Assembly (NCBI GenBank): GCA_003158675.1 | Contig: PMKN01000075.1 | Location: forward strand, 36,673-70,935 | Direction of reading: 5' to 3' | Origin: Chloroflexota bacterium | GTDB taxonomy: Bacteria; Chloroflexota; Limnocylindria; Limnocylindrales; CSP1-4 | DNA length: 34,263 nt | Shown: piece by piece, positions 13,458-21,840 of the stretch | Layout of the letters: every line of letters starts with the position of its first letter | Position numbering within the stretch: position 1 is the stretch's first letter | Notes under the pieces: model-generated | Seen by the model: the letters and a program-made list of their open reading frames with translations, nothing else | What the model was told of the DNA's origin: nothing | Databases searched by the model: none | Program-made: the position numbers and the translations under genes

Positions 13458-15296
13458 ATGCTCGGTCGCACCGATTCGCGGGTCCGCATCCTGCTCCTGC
13501 TGATGGCGGTCGTGGTCGCATCGGCGGGCATAGTGGCGCGTCTGGCGTACTGGCAGGTCGGCCAGCACTACTCCCTGTCGGCGGAAGCGGCCCAGACCGC
13601 GACCTACCGGCGCACGATCCCCGCGCTGCGTGGCACGATCTACGACCGGACGGGCACGATCGTGCTGGCCCAGACCATCACTCTCTACCGCGTCATCGGC
13701 GACCCGCACGATCTCGACTCCGAACAGCGGGACCTCACCGTCAACGCCCTCATCGACTATCTGTCGCTGAGCGACGAGGATGCGGCGAAGGTCCGAACCG
13801 CCATGGATTCAAGCGCGTACTACGTCGTGTTGGCAGTCGGCGTCGACTCCAATATCGTCCAGGACATGCTGACCCAACAAGCCGACGGTGGGCTGCAGGG
13901 GATCACCTTCGAAGAGCAGCCGGTCCGCGTGTATCCGCAGGCAGGTGGTGCGCCGAACACGTCGCTTGCATCACAGCTCCTCGGGTTCGTCAACGACGCG
14001 GGAGTCGGCCAGTACGGCATCGAGCGGCAGTACGACTCGATCCTCGCAGGTCGACCGGAGGTCGTCGAGATCGACCCGACCGTGCTCGGACCCGCAGGCA
14101 CTCGAATCATCGACAAAGGTGCGCCCGGGCAGGACGTTCGAACCACCATCGACGCCAGCCTGCAACTTCAGGTCGAGAAGGAGGTCTTCGCGGCCTGGGT
14201 GGCCGACAAGGCCAAGACCGTTTCCGCAATGGTCATGGATCCGAAGACCGGTCAGCTGCTGGCCGAAGCAAGCTACCCAGCCTACGACGCCAACGCCTTC
14301 CTCCAGACGGCCAATCAGGATCCCGACCTGTTCCAGGATCCCGTCATAACCAGACAGTACGAACCGGGTTCCGTCTTCAAGATGATCACCGCATCGGCGG
14401 CGCTGACGACGAAGACGACAGGTCTCACCACCATGATCAACGACTACGGCATCATGAAGCTGCCGGGCAACCAGGAGATCGCGGACGCCGACCGCAAGGC
14501 CAAGGGTTGGATGAGCTTTGCCGACATCGTCGCCTGGTCGCGCAACGTCGGCGCCTCCCAGGCCGCTTTCAGGCTGGGCAAGACCACGGCAGCCGCCTCG
14601 CAGGTGCTGTACCAGACCTGGCACGCATACGGCATCGGCCAGAAGACGGGCATCGATCTGCCGGGCGAAGCGGCAGGCATCGCACGCGATCCCTCCGAGA
14701 CCCCCTGGGCCAAGATCGACCTCGCCAACGGTTCGTTCGGGCAAGGCGTGGCGGCGACGCCGATCCAGGTCCTCCGCGCCTACGCGATCATGGCCAATGG
14801 TGGCACCGCGATCACGCCGCGTGTGACAATTCCGGACACGCAGGTCGGCCAGTCCGCAGGCGCGGCGCCGGAGGGAGTCCGCGTGATCAGCACGGGGGTT
14901 TCGACAAGTCTGACGGGGCTGATGGAGCATGTCGTCACGGCTGTCCAGTCGTACGCCGTGCGGACCTACATTCCCGGCTACTACGTGGGCGGCAAGACCG
15001 GCACCGCTCAGATATGGGACCCCACCATCGACGGTGGGAAGGGCGGCTGGAAGGTCAACGTCTACAACTACAGCTTCTACGGCTGGGTTGGACACAGCCA
15101 GCCGGATCTCGCCATCGGCGCCGTGATCTTCGAGGGCACGCCGACCCTCATCAAGCAGGGCGTGCTCGACATGCCCGTGCAGTCCTACGAGCTATTCCGG
15201 CGCATCGCGACCGATGCCGTCGCGACCGAGGGGATACCCCCCAATCCAAACGGCCCGCTGCCGCCGGGGTCCAAGAAATCGACGCCGGAGGGGTGA
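13458..15296 (+). CDS. ftsI: Septal peptidoglycan transpeptidase (class B penicillin-binding protein)
   Basis: Cross-links peptide stems at the division septum, 612 residues. One N-terminal membrane helix (about 10-28) is followed by the pedestal domain with RGTIYDRTG. The transpeptidase domain holds all three active-site motifs: Ser305-x-x-Lys308 in EPGSVFK, Ser361-Arg-Asn363, and Lys513-Thr-Gly-Thr in GGKTGTAQ. Length and order are normal. No PASTA domain is seen; the tail is a short Pro/Gly-rich stretch. ATG has GGGAGG about 8 bases upstream. The next gene is murF; murE, usually found here, is absent. Confidence 0.95.
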   Translation: MLGRTDSRVRILLLLMAVVVASAGIVARLAYWQVGQHYSLSAEAAQTATYRRTIPALRGTIYDRTGTIVLAQTITLYRVIGDPHDLDSEQRDLTVNALIDYLSLSDEDAAKVRTAMDSSAYYVVLAVGVDSNIVQDMLTQQADGGLQGITFEEQPVRVYPQAGGAPNTSLASQLLGFVNDAGVGQYGIERQYDSILAGRPEVVEIDPTVLGPAGTRIIDKGAPGQDVRTTIDASLQLQVEKEVFAAWVADKAKTVSAMVMDPKTGQLLAEASYPAYDANAFLQTANQDPDLFQDPVITRQYEPGSVFKMITASAALTTKTTGLTTMINDYGIMKLPGNQEIADADRKAKGWMSFADIVAWSRNVGASQAAFRLGKTTAAASQVLYQTWHAYGIGQKTGIDLPGEAAGIARDPSETPWAKIDLANGSFGQGVAATPIQVLRAYAIMANGGTAITPRVTIPDTQVGQSAGAAPEGVRVISTGVSTSLTGLMEHVVTAVQSYAVRTYIPGYYVGGKTGTAQIWDPTIDGGKGGWKVNVYNYSFYGWVGHSQPDLAIGAVIFEGTPTLIKQGVLDMPVQSYELFRRIATDAVATEGIPPNPNGPLPPGSKKSTPEG

Positions 15297-15301
15297 CGGC
15301 G

Positions 15302-16804
15302 GTGTCTCGCACCGGGCTCGACCGGCTGTGCGACACTGAGACGGTGACCGACGCCCGCCAATCGGAGCCTCGGCTCGGCGCGCGGCAGTTCGCCCTGACT
15401 GCGGCCGAGCTCGCCGCCGCCACTGGCGGCCGGATCTTGCATCTCTCCGGGCGACCGATCCGTGGCGGAGCGGTGGACTCGCGGCAAGTGGAGCCCGGCA
15501 ATCTCTTCGTGGCCCTGGCCGGCGAGCGCACCGACGGCCACCGCTTCCTTGCCGACGCCGTAGCTGCCGGTGCCGCGGCCCTGCTCGTGGCCGATTCTGC
15601 GGGAGCCGTCGGAGCCCGCGACGACGCCCTCGCTGCCGCCGTCGCGGCCGCGGCCGGCCGTGGCGGGGTTTCGGTGGTGGCCGTCCCGGACACGCTCCTC
15701 GGTCTCCACGCGGCCGCCACGGAGTGGCGGAGCCGCTTCTCACCGTTCGTGGTCGGCGTCACGGGGAGCATCGCCAAGACATCCACCAAGGAGGCCATCG
15801 CGGCCGTCCTCTCCGAGCGGTTCGTCACGCTCAAGAGCGAGGGCAACGCCAACAACGAGATCGGTCTGCCGCTGACGGTCCTGCGCCTTGCAACCGAGCA
15901 CGAGGCTGCGGTCCTGGAGATGGGGATGTACGTCGGTGGCGAAGTCGCCCAACTGGCGGCTATCGCGCGGCCGCGCGTTGGCGTAGTGACTTCCGTACGC
16001 GAGGTTCATCTCTCGCGCATCGGTTCGATCGAGGCGGTGGAACGGGCCAAGGGCGAGCTGGTGGAGGCGCTGCCGCCCGACGGCGTCGCGATCCTCAACG
16101 CCGACGACCCACGCGTCGTCCGGATGCGCGACCGAACCTCCGCCAGGACACTGACGTACGGCTTCGCGCCGGAGGCCGACGTTCGCGCCGAGGACGTAGT
16201 CGCGGCAGGGTTCGATGGCATGCGCTTTCGCCTGGTGGCACCGCAGGGTCGGGCGGTCGCATCCACGCCAGCGCTGGGCCGCCACGGGGTTCACAACGGC
16301 CTGGCGGCTGCGGCGGTGGGGTTGGCGGCCGGAATGGACCTGGACCTCGTCGTGGCGGGCCTCGGCCGCGGCTGGCGGGCGCCGCACCGCGACCAGATCG
16401 TGCGCGCGGGGGCGTACACGATCCTCGACGATTCATACAATGCCTCTCCGACGTCGATGATCGCGGCGCTCGAGTTGCTGGCGACTCTCCCAGGCCGCCA
16501 TGTTGCGGTTCTGGGCGAGATGCGAGAGCTCGGCGAGGCGCACGAACGCGGCCACCGCGAGGTGGGGGCGGCGGCCGCGAGTCTTGCGGATATGGTCGTT
16601 GTCGTGGGCGACGAGGCGATTGGCATCGCGGCGGGAGCCGCCTCGCTGGGCGAGGCGGTGGTGGCGGTGCAGGATAGGGATGCGGCCCTTTCCGCCCTGC
16701 GCGATAGGCTTCGGCCGGGCGATGCGGTCCTGGTCAAGGCGTCGCGCGGCGCGGAGTTGGAGTTGTTGGTCGAGTCGCTCGTCGGTGATCTCGGGGGCGG
16801 GTAG
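15302..16804 (+). CDS. murF: UDP-MurNAc-tripeptide--D-Ala-D-Ala ligase
   Basis: Adds D-Ala-D-Ala to UDP-MurNAc-tripeptide using ATP, 500 residues. It has the three Mur-ligase parts: N-terminal substrate domain (SRQVEPGNLFVALAGERTDGH), central ATPase (GVTGSIAKTSTKEAI; SEGNANNEIGLPLT; EMGMYVGGEV) and C-terminal domain (LDDSYNASPTSMIAAL; VLGEMRELGE). The phosphate-binding loop has Ala where most relatives have Gly before Lys. GTG at 15302 follows GGAGGGG by 7 bases; a GTG at 15293 overlapping the ftsI stop is the alternative. The NNEIG and EMG motifs separate it from MurE. Confidence 0.93.
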   Translation: MSRTGLDRLCDTETVTDARQSEPRLGARQFALTAAELAAATGGRILHLSGRPIRGGAVDSRQVEPGNLFVALAGERTDGHRFLADAVAAGAAALLVADSAGAVGARDDALAAAVAAAAGRGGVSVVAVPDTLLGLHAAATEWRSRFSPFVVGVTGSIAKTSTKEAIAAVLSERFVTLKSEGNANNEIGLPLTVLRLATEHEAAVLEMGMYVGGEVAQLAAIARPRVGVVTSVREVHLSRIGSIEAVERAKGELVEALPPDGVAILNADDPRVVRMRDRTSARTLTYGFAPEADVRAEDVVAAGFDGMRFRLVAPQGRAVASTPALGRHGVHNGLAAAAVGLAAGMDLDLVVAGLGRGWRAPHRDQIVRAGAYTILDDSYNASPTSMIAALELLATLPGRHVAVLGEMRELGEAHERGHREVGAAAASLADMVVVVGDEAIGIAAGAASLGEAVVAVQDRDAALSALRDRLRPGDAVLVKASRGAELELLVESLVGDLGGG

Positions 16805-16820
16805 CCGTGGAGGATGACCG

Positions 16821-17849
16821 TTGAACGAGCACGGGGTTGTGTTCATACAAGGCTTGCTGCTGGCGTTCGGCTGCGTCGTGATCCTGATGCCGCCCTACAT
16901 CCGGCTGCTGCACTGGCTCGGCATGGGCAAGAAGATCCGCGAGGAAGGACCGGACTCGCACCTTATCAAGCAGGGCACGCCCACGATGGGCGGGGTCCTG
17001 CTGGTGGCCGTGATTCTGGCGCTGGCCTACTTCCTCGATGCCATGGACGCTTCGACTTACTCGCCGCTCGTAGTCCTCGCCCTGGTCGGTGGACTTGGCG
17101 CCGTGGACGACTTCTTGAACGCCAGAACCGGCATCGGCATCCGAGGCCGTCAGAAGGTCGTGTGGCAGACGATCGTGGCAATCGGCGTGGCCATCTACAT
17201 CCAGAACCACTTCAGCTTCAACGGGTTCCGCGTCCCGTTCGTCGGCAACGTCGAGTTCGTCTCGGTCGTCCAGATCCCGTTCACTGACCGTGGATTTGAG
17301 GTTGGCGCATTCTTCTTCATCGTCGTGGCCGTCATTGCCATCGTCGGTGCCAGCAACGGCGTGAACCTGACCGACGGCCTCGATGGCCTGGCGGGCGGCA
17401 CGCTCGTCTTCGCTTTCATCAGCTATCTGATGATCGCGCTGCTCAACGATCCCGCCCAACCGAATCTGGCCCTCGTCTGCGCGATCGTGGTTGGCGCGAT
17501 ACTCGGCTTCCTGTGGTTCAACGTTCATCCGGCCCAGGTCTTCATGGGCGATTCCGGGGCCCTGTCGCTTGGCGGAATGCTAGCCGTCGTGGCCCTGATC
17601 ACTGGTCAGGTCATGATCCTGCCCTTCATCGGCCTGATCTTCGTGCTCGAAACAGCCTCGGACATCATCCAGGTCGCCAGCTTCAAGCTCCGTCGCAAGC
17701 GCGTCTTCCGCATGGCCCCGCTCCACCACCATTTCGAGCTCGGCGGTTGGAATGAAGAGAAGGTGACGATGCGTTTCTGGATCGTCGGCGCTCTGGCCGG
17801 TCTGCTAGGGGTGACGCTCTTCGTCACCTCGATCCCCAACCCGAAGTAG
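16821..17849 (+). CDS. mraY: Phospho-MurNAc-pentapeptide transferase
   Basis: Integral membrane enzyme making lipid I from UDP-MurNAc-pentapeptide and undecaprenyl phosphate, 342 residues, with about ten hydrophobic helices. Family motifs are present in order: KQGTPTMGG, the Asp pair in GAVDDFLNARTGIG, NGVNLTDGLDGLAGG, FMGDSGALSLGG and PLHHHFELGGW. TTG start at 16821 is supported by GGAGG 7 bases before it and by the hydrophobic N-terminus starting directly after. It lies 16 bases after murF and 7 before murD. Confidence 0.96.
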   Translation: MNEHGVVFIQGLLLAFGCVVILMPPYIRLLHWLGMGKKIREEGPDSHLIKQGTPTMGGVLLVAVILALAYFLDAMDASTYSPLVVLALVGGLGAVDDFLNARTGIGIRGRQKVVWQTIVAIGVAIYIQNHFSFNGFRVPFVGNVEFVSVVQIPFTDRGFEVGAFFFIVVAVIAIVGASNGVNLTDGLDGLAGGTLVFAFISYLMIALLNDPAQPNLALVCAIVVGAILGFLWFNVHPAQVFMGDSGALSLGGMLAVVALITGQVMILPFIGLIFVLETASDIIQVASFKLRRKRVFRMAPLHHHFELGGWNEEKVTMRFWIVGALAGLLGVTLFVTSIPNPK

Positions 17850-17856
17850 GCGAGCG

Positions 17857-19434
17857 ATGGTAGGACGGGTCGTCGACCTCGACGGGCTGACCGCAGACAG
17901 CGTGCGCGATGGCGGGTTCGAAGGGCGCTCGATCACGGTTCTGGGTCTGGCGCGCAGCGGCGTGGCAATGGCGCGTTTCTTCGCCGACCTCGGGGCGCAC
18001 GTGACCGTCTACGACGGCAGATCGGCGGCCGAATTGGAGGCGGCGATCGAATCGCTGGGCGACCGCAACATCGAGCTGGCGCTCGGGCCGCAGGTCGAGC
18101 CCGCCACTGCCTGGGCCGGCGCCGACCTGGTGGCGACATCTCCGAGCATCAACCCGGACTTCCCCACGACCGAACCGAAGCTGAGGGCGGCGCTGGCGGC
18201 GCTCGTCGAGGCTCACCGGAAGGATCCGTCTGAGGCGCCGGCGCTTGTCAGTGAGCCGGACCTGGTGCTGCGGATGTGCCCCTGCCCGACGATCGGGGTT
18301 ACGGGTACGAAAGGCAAGACGACGACCGCGTCTCTGGCGGCCGCGCTGCTGGCCACGGACTCGGAGCATCCGGCAATTCTGGGTGGGAACATCGGCATCC
18401 CGCTGATCGAGCGGCTGCTCGATCTCACGCCCCGGCACCGGGTCGTCATAGAACTCTCGGAGCTGCAGCTGCCGACGCTTTCTCGCGGGACGACCGTCGC
18501 GGTCTACACCAACGTCACCTCGGATCATCTCGATCGCCACGGATCGCTGGCGGCGTACCGGGCCGCAAAGCGGCGCCTCGCCGAGCTGGTGGACTCCAGG
18601 GGCCTAGTCGTGCTCAACGGTGACGATCCTGTGGTTGCCTCGTACGCCCATTGGGCGCCGGCAACCGTCGTCACGTACAGGCGCGCCGCGCCGGCAGAGG
18701 GCGAGGTGGGTCTCGATGATGGCTGGATCGTCGCCAGCTCACTGCTCGCGAGCGGGCACCCCGGCGTCCCCGACCTGGATTCGTTCGTCAGAATCATGCC
18801 CGTCTCCGAACTCTCTATCCCGGGCGCACACAACGTTTCCAATGCCCTCGCCGCTGTGGCGGTCGCGTTGCTCTTCGGCATCCCGGCCGCCTCGATCCGC
18901 AGCGCCGCCGCCGCTTTCGCCGGAGTGGAGAACCGTCTGGAACCCGTGGCGACGGTGGAGGGAGTGCGGTTCGTCAACGACTCGCAGGGGACACAGCCTG
19001 ACGCCGTGATCGCGGCTCTGCGGGCTTTTCCGCGGCCGCTCGTTCTGATCGCCGGCGGCCGCGACAAAGGCGTGGATCTCTCGGGTCTGGGCCCCGTGGC
19101 GGCGGAACGAGCTGACGCGGCGGTGCTCATCGGCGAGTCAGGACCGGCGCTCGCCGCCCTCTTTCGCGCTAGCGGAGTGGCCCGCGTGGAGCGGGCGACC
19201 ACGCTCGGGGAGGCCGTGGATCGGGCCGATTGGATCGCGCGCGAGGCTCTGGCGGCGATCAGCGCCGGCGGCGCTGGTGCCGCCGGCCAAGCCAGCGGCG
19301 GCCCGGCGACCGTCCTCCTCAGCCCGGCCGCTGCGAGCTTCGACATGTTCGCCGACTATGCCGCGCGCGGCGCCGCGTTCAGGGAGGCCGTGGCGGCACT
19401 GGCGAGTCGCCGCGCGCGCGAGACGGCGCGATGA
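17857..19434 (+). CDS. murD: UDP-MurNAc-L-Ala:D-Glu ligase
   Basis: ATP-dependent addition of D-Glu to UDP-MurNAc-L-Ala in the cytoplasm, 525 residues, somewhat longer than the usual 440-470. An N-terminal Rossmann-like UDP domain (VLGLARSGVAMARFF) precedes the ATPase motifs GVTGTKGKTTT, GGNIG, ELSELQL and NVTSDHLDRHG. The C-terminal domain has NDSQGTQPDA where E. coli-type MurD has NDSKATN, then AGGRDKG and LSPAAASFDMF. The extra length is mainly an Ala/Gly-rich stretch near the end and a Glu/Ala-rich stretch before the P-loop. Its stop overlaps ftsW in ATGA. Confidence 0.94.
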   Translation: MVGRVVDLDGLTADSVRDGGFEGRSITVLGLARSGVAMARFFADLGAHVTVYDGRSAAELEAAIESLGDRNIELALGPQVEPATAWAGADLVATSPSINPDFPTTEPKLRAALAALVEAHRKDPSEAPALVSEPDLVLRMCPCPTIGVTGTKGKTTTASLAAALLATDSEHPAILGGNIGIPLIERLLDLTPRHRVVIELSELQLPTLSRGTTVAVYTNVTSDHLDRHGSLAAYRAAKRRLAELVDSRGLVVLNGDDPVVASYAHWAPATVVTYRRAAPAEGEVGLDDGWIVASSLLASGHPGVPDLDSFVRIMPVSELSIPGAHNVSNALAAVAVALLFGIPAASIRSAAAAFAGVENRLEPVATVEGVRFVNDSQGTQPDAVIAALRAFPRPLVLIAGGRDKGVDLSGLGPVAAERADAAVLIGESGPALAALFRASGVARVERATTLGEAVDRADWIAREALAAISAGGAGAAGQASGGPATVLLSPAAASFDMFADYAARGAAFREAVAALASRRARETAR

Positions 19435-20783
19435 CCGAGCGGGCTCGCGGCGGACTCGACTATGCCGGCCGTTCGTATGCGCCCGTGGATCTAGAGCCCG
19501 TCAACCGCGCCAGCGTACGGAGATCCGAGCGAGCCGCCGCCAGACCGCTTCCCGTTCGCCCGCCCGGCATCGGGCCCAAAGGGGGGCCGAAGCGCGAGTT
19601 GCACGACCCCGACTGGGTCATCGTCGTGGCCGTGATCGCGCTGGCTGCAATCGGGATCCTGATGGTCTACTCGGCCTCGGCGATTCCCTCATATGCGCTC
19701 ACCCAGAACACCTTCCAGATGGTGGCGCCCCAGATCGCCGCGGGCCTGGCTGGCCTGACGGCAATGATCGTGCTGGCCAAGCTCGACTACCGCTACCTGC
19801 GCAAGCTCAGCATCGCACTTGCGATAATCGCCCTCGTTCTGCTGGTGATCGTCCTGACTCCCATCGGCGTTGCCTCCGGCGGATCCTCCAGGTGGATCAG
19901 GCTGGGGTCGTTCTTCGAGGTGCACCCCTCGGAGGTGGCCAAGCTCACGATGGTGATCTACCTGGCGCACTGGTTGGCGACCCGCGGAACGCAGATCAAG
20001 AGTTTCTTCCACGGCGCCGTCCCGTTCTGGATCATCGTCGCCCCGTTCGTCGTGCTGGTAGCGCGCGAGCCGGACATCGGGACCACCGCCGTCATCGCCG
20101 CCATAGCCTTGACCCTCTTCTTTGTAGCCGGGGCGAACATCTTCCATCTTGGGATGGCTCTCGCGGCCGCCGCTGCAGGGGGTGGCCTCCTCATTCTCGC
20201 GGTGGGCGACTACGCGCTGCGGCGGATCCAGGTCTTCCTCGATCCATGGTCGGATCCGGCTGCCGGGTACCACACCATCAAGGGTCTGGAAGCTCTGGCC
20301 GCGGGCGGGCTCTTTGGCACAGGCCTTGGCAACGACCGAGTGATCGTGCCCTACGCCTACAACGACTTCGTCTTCTCGGTGATCGCCCAGGAACTTGGAT
20401 TCGTAGGGGGACTTGTCGTCGTTGGCTTGTTCGTCGCTCTTGCCTGGGCCGGCATTCGGACCGCCCTTCGGGCGCCCGACACCTTCGGCGGGCTGCTGGC
20501 GGCCGGCGTGACGGCCTGGATCTCATTCCAGGCGATCATCCACATCTGCGTTGTCGTGGCGCTGGTGCCGGTCACCGGAATCACGCTGCCCTTCGTGTCG
20601 CAGGGCGGCTCGTCGCTGGTCGTGAGCTTTGCGGCCGCCGGCATTCTCTTGTCCGTGTCGCGGGAAACCGTCGAGCGAGGTTGGGTCAATGCGTCTGCTG
20701 ATAGCGGGCGGGGGTACGGGAGGACATATATTCCCGGCTCTCGCCGTAGCGCGATCGTTGCAGGCCCGCCCGGTCGCACCTGA
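19431..20783 (+). CDS. ftsW: Septal peptidoglycan polymerase FtsW (SEDS family)
   Basis: Lipid II glycosyltransferase working with FtsI, 450 residues, about ten membrane helices after a 60-residue basic cytoplasmic start. SEDS signatures include SSRWIRLGSFFEVHPSEVAK, AREPDIGTT with the conserved catalytic-site Asp, GLFGTGLGNDR, NDFVFSVIAQELGF, and VTGITLPFVSQGGSS. ATGA overlap with murD sets the start. The frame runs 95 bases past the murG start, giving a 30-residue Arg/Gly-rich tail in an alternative frame of murG; a genuine but unusually long overlap. Confidence 0.94.
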   Translation: MTERARGGLDYAGRSYAPVDLEPVNRASVRRSERAAARPLPVRPPGIGPKGGPKRELHDPDWVIVVAVIALAAIGILMVYSASAIPSYALTQNTFQMVAPQIAAGLAGLTAMIVLAKLDYRYLRKLSIALAIIALVLLVIVLTPIGVASGGSSRWIRLGSFFEVHPSEVAKLTMVIYLAHWLATRGTQIKSFFHGAVPFWIIVAPFVVLVAREPDIGTTAVIAAIALTLFFVAGANIFHLGMALAAAAAGGGLLILAVGDYALRRIQVFLDPWSDPAAGYHTIKGLEALAAGGLFGTGLGNDRVIVPYAYNDFVFSVIAQELGFVGGLVVVGLFVALAWAGIRTALRAPDTFGGLLAAGVTAWISFQAIIHICVVVALVPVTGITLPFVSQGGSSLVVSFAAAGILLSVSRETVERGWVNASADSGRGYGRTYIPGSRRSAIVAGPPGRT

Positions 20784-21840
20784 GCTGGCCTGGATCGGGG
20801 GCCACCGCGGCCTGGAATCGCAGGTCGTTCCCGAAACGGGGATTCCGTTCCGGCGTCTAGTCCTGCGCTCGTTGCGGACCGTGGGTCTGGACATCGATGC
20901 CGTTCTGGACCCGATCCGGCTGTGCCTCTCGGTCCCTCAGGCCTTCGCGATGCTGCTTGCGCGCCGGCCTGCGGCGATCTTCACGACGGGTGGCTACGTA
21001 ACTGTGCCGGTTCTGCTGAACGCCTGGCTGCTGCGCATTCCCGTGGTCATGTGGGACGGCAACTACGTGCCCGGTCGGAGCGTCCGCTGGACCGCCAGGT
21101 TGGCCCGGTGCCTCGCGGTCAGCTTCGAGGCGACGTGCCTGGCACTGGGCGGGCGGAGGCCGTGCTTCGTGACCGGGACGCCGATCCGAAACCCAGGCGC
21201 AATTGACCGGACGGCGGCACGCACCAGGCTGGGTGTGGCCTCGAATGAGCGGCTGTTGCTGATCTTCGGCGGGTCGCAAGCGGTGCGTCGCTTCAACCTC
21301 GCGGTGGCCGAGGCCCTGCCACGGTTGGTCGAGAAGACGGTGGTCCTGCACGTGACAGGCGCAGCCGGGTCTGACGCGGCGGCTGCCGGGCGGGATGCGC
21401 TGCCGGCTAACCTGCGCCAGCGCTACCGTCCGGTCAGATTCCTGGGCGACGAGATGGGCGCGGCCCTGGCGGCGGCCGACCTGGTGGTAGGCCGTGCCGG
21501 GTCGTCCACGCTGGCCGAGGTGGCGGCCTTCGGCTTGCCCATGGTCGTCGTCCCGTACCCCCACGCGGCCGGGCATCAGCGGCGCAACGCCGAGGAGATG
21601 GTTGCGGCGGGGGCTGCGCGCCTGGTCGAAGACGACGCCTTCGACGCCGACGCGCTGCTGGCTGCCGCCGCCATCCTCGACGATCCCGCGCAATGCGCCG
21701 CGATGGCGGCGGCCGCCGCCTCCCGGGCGCGACCCGGCGCCGCGGAGGCGGTGGCGGAGCTGCTGCTCGCAGCCGCGGAACGGCGACCGTTGCCGCCGGC
21801 GAAGGCGCTGGACGAGATATCCAGGGGAGTGGCTTCGTGA
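20689..21840 (+). CDS. murG: UDP-GlcNAc:lipid I N-acetylglucosaminyltransferase
   Basis: Peripheral membrane GT-B enzyme converting lipid I to lipid II, 383 residues. The N-terminal lipid I loop GGGTGGH is at residues 7-13. FTTGGYVTVPVLL is the second Gly-rich loop. The usual H-E-Q-N-x2-PG motif reads MWDGNYVPGRS. FGGSQAVRRFN and GRAGSSTLAEVAAFGLPMVV with PYPHAAGHQ form the UDP-GlcNAc site. ATG 20689 must be the start because the loop begins six residues later, so the overlap with ftsW is real. GCGAGG lies 8 bases upstream. The stop overlaps murB in GTGA. Confidence 0.94.
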   Translation: MRLLIAGGGTGGHIFPALAVARSLQARPVAPELAWIGGHRGLESQVVPETGIPFRRLVLRSLRTVGLDIDAVLDPIRLCLSVPQAFAMLLARRPAAIFTTGGYVTVPVLLNAWLLRIPVVMWDGNYVPGRSVRWTARLARCLAVSFEATCLALGGRRPCFVTGTPIRNPGAIDRTAARTRLGVASNERLLLIFGGSQAVRRFNLAVAEALPRLVEKTVVLHVTGAAGSDAAAAGRDALPANLRQRYRPVRFLGDEMGAALAAADLVVGRAGSSTLAEVAAFGLPMVVVPYPHAAGHQRRNAEEMVAAGAARLVEDDAFDADALLAAAAILDDPAQCAAMAAAAASRARPGAAEAVAELLLAAAERRPLPPAKALDEISRGVAS

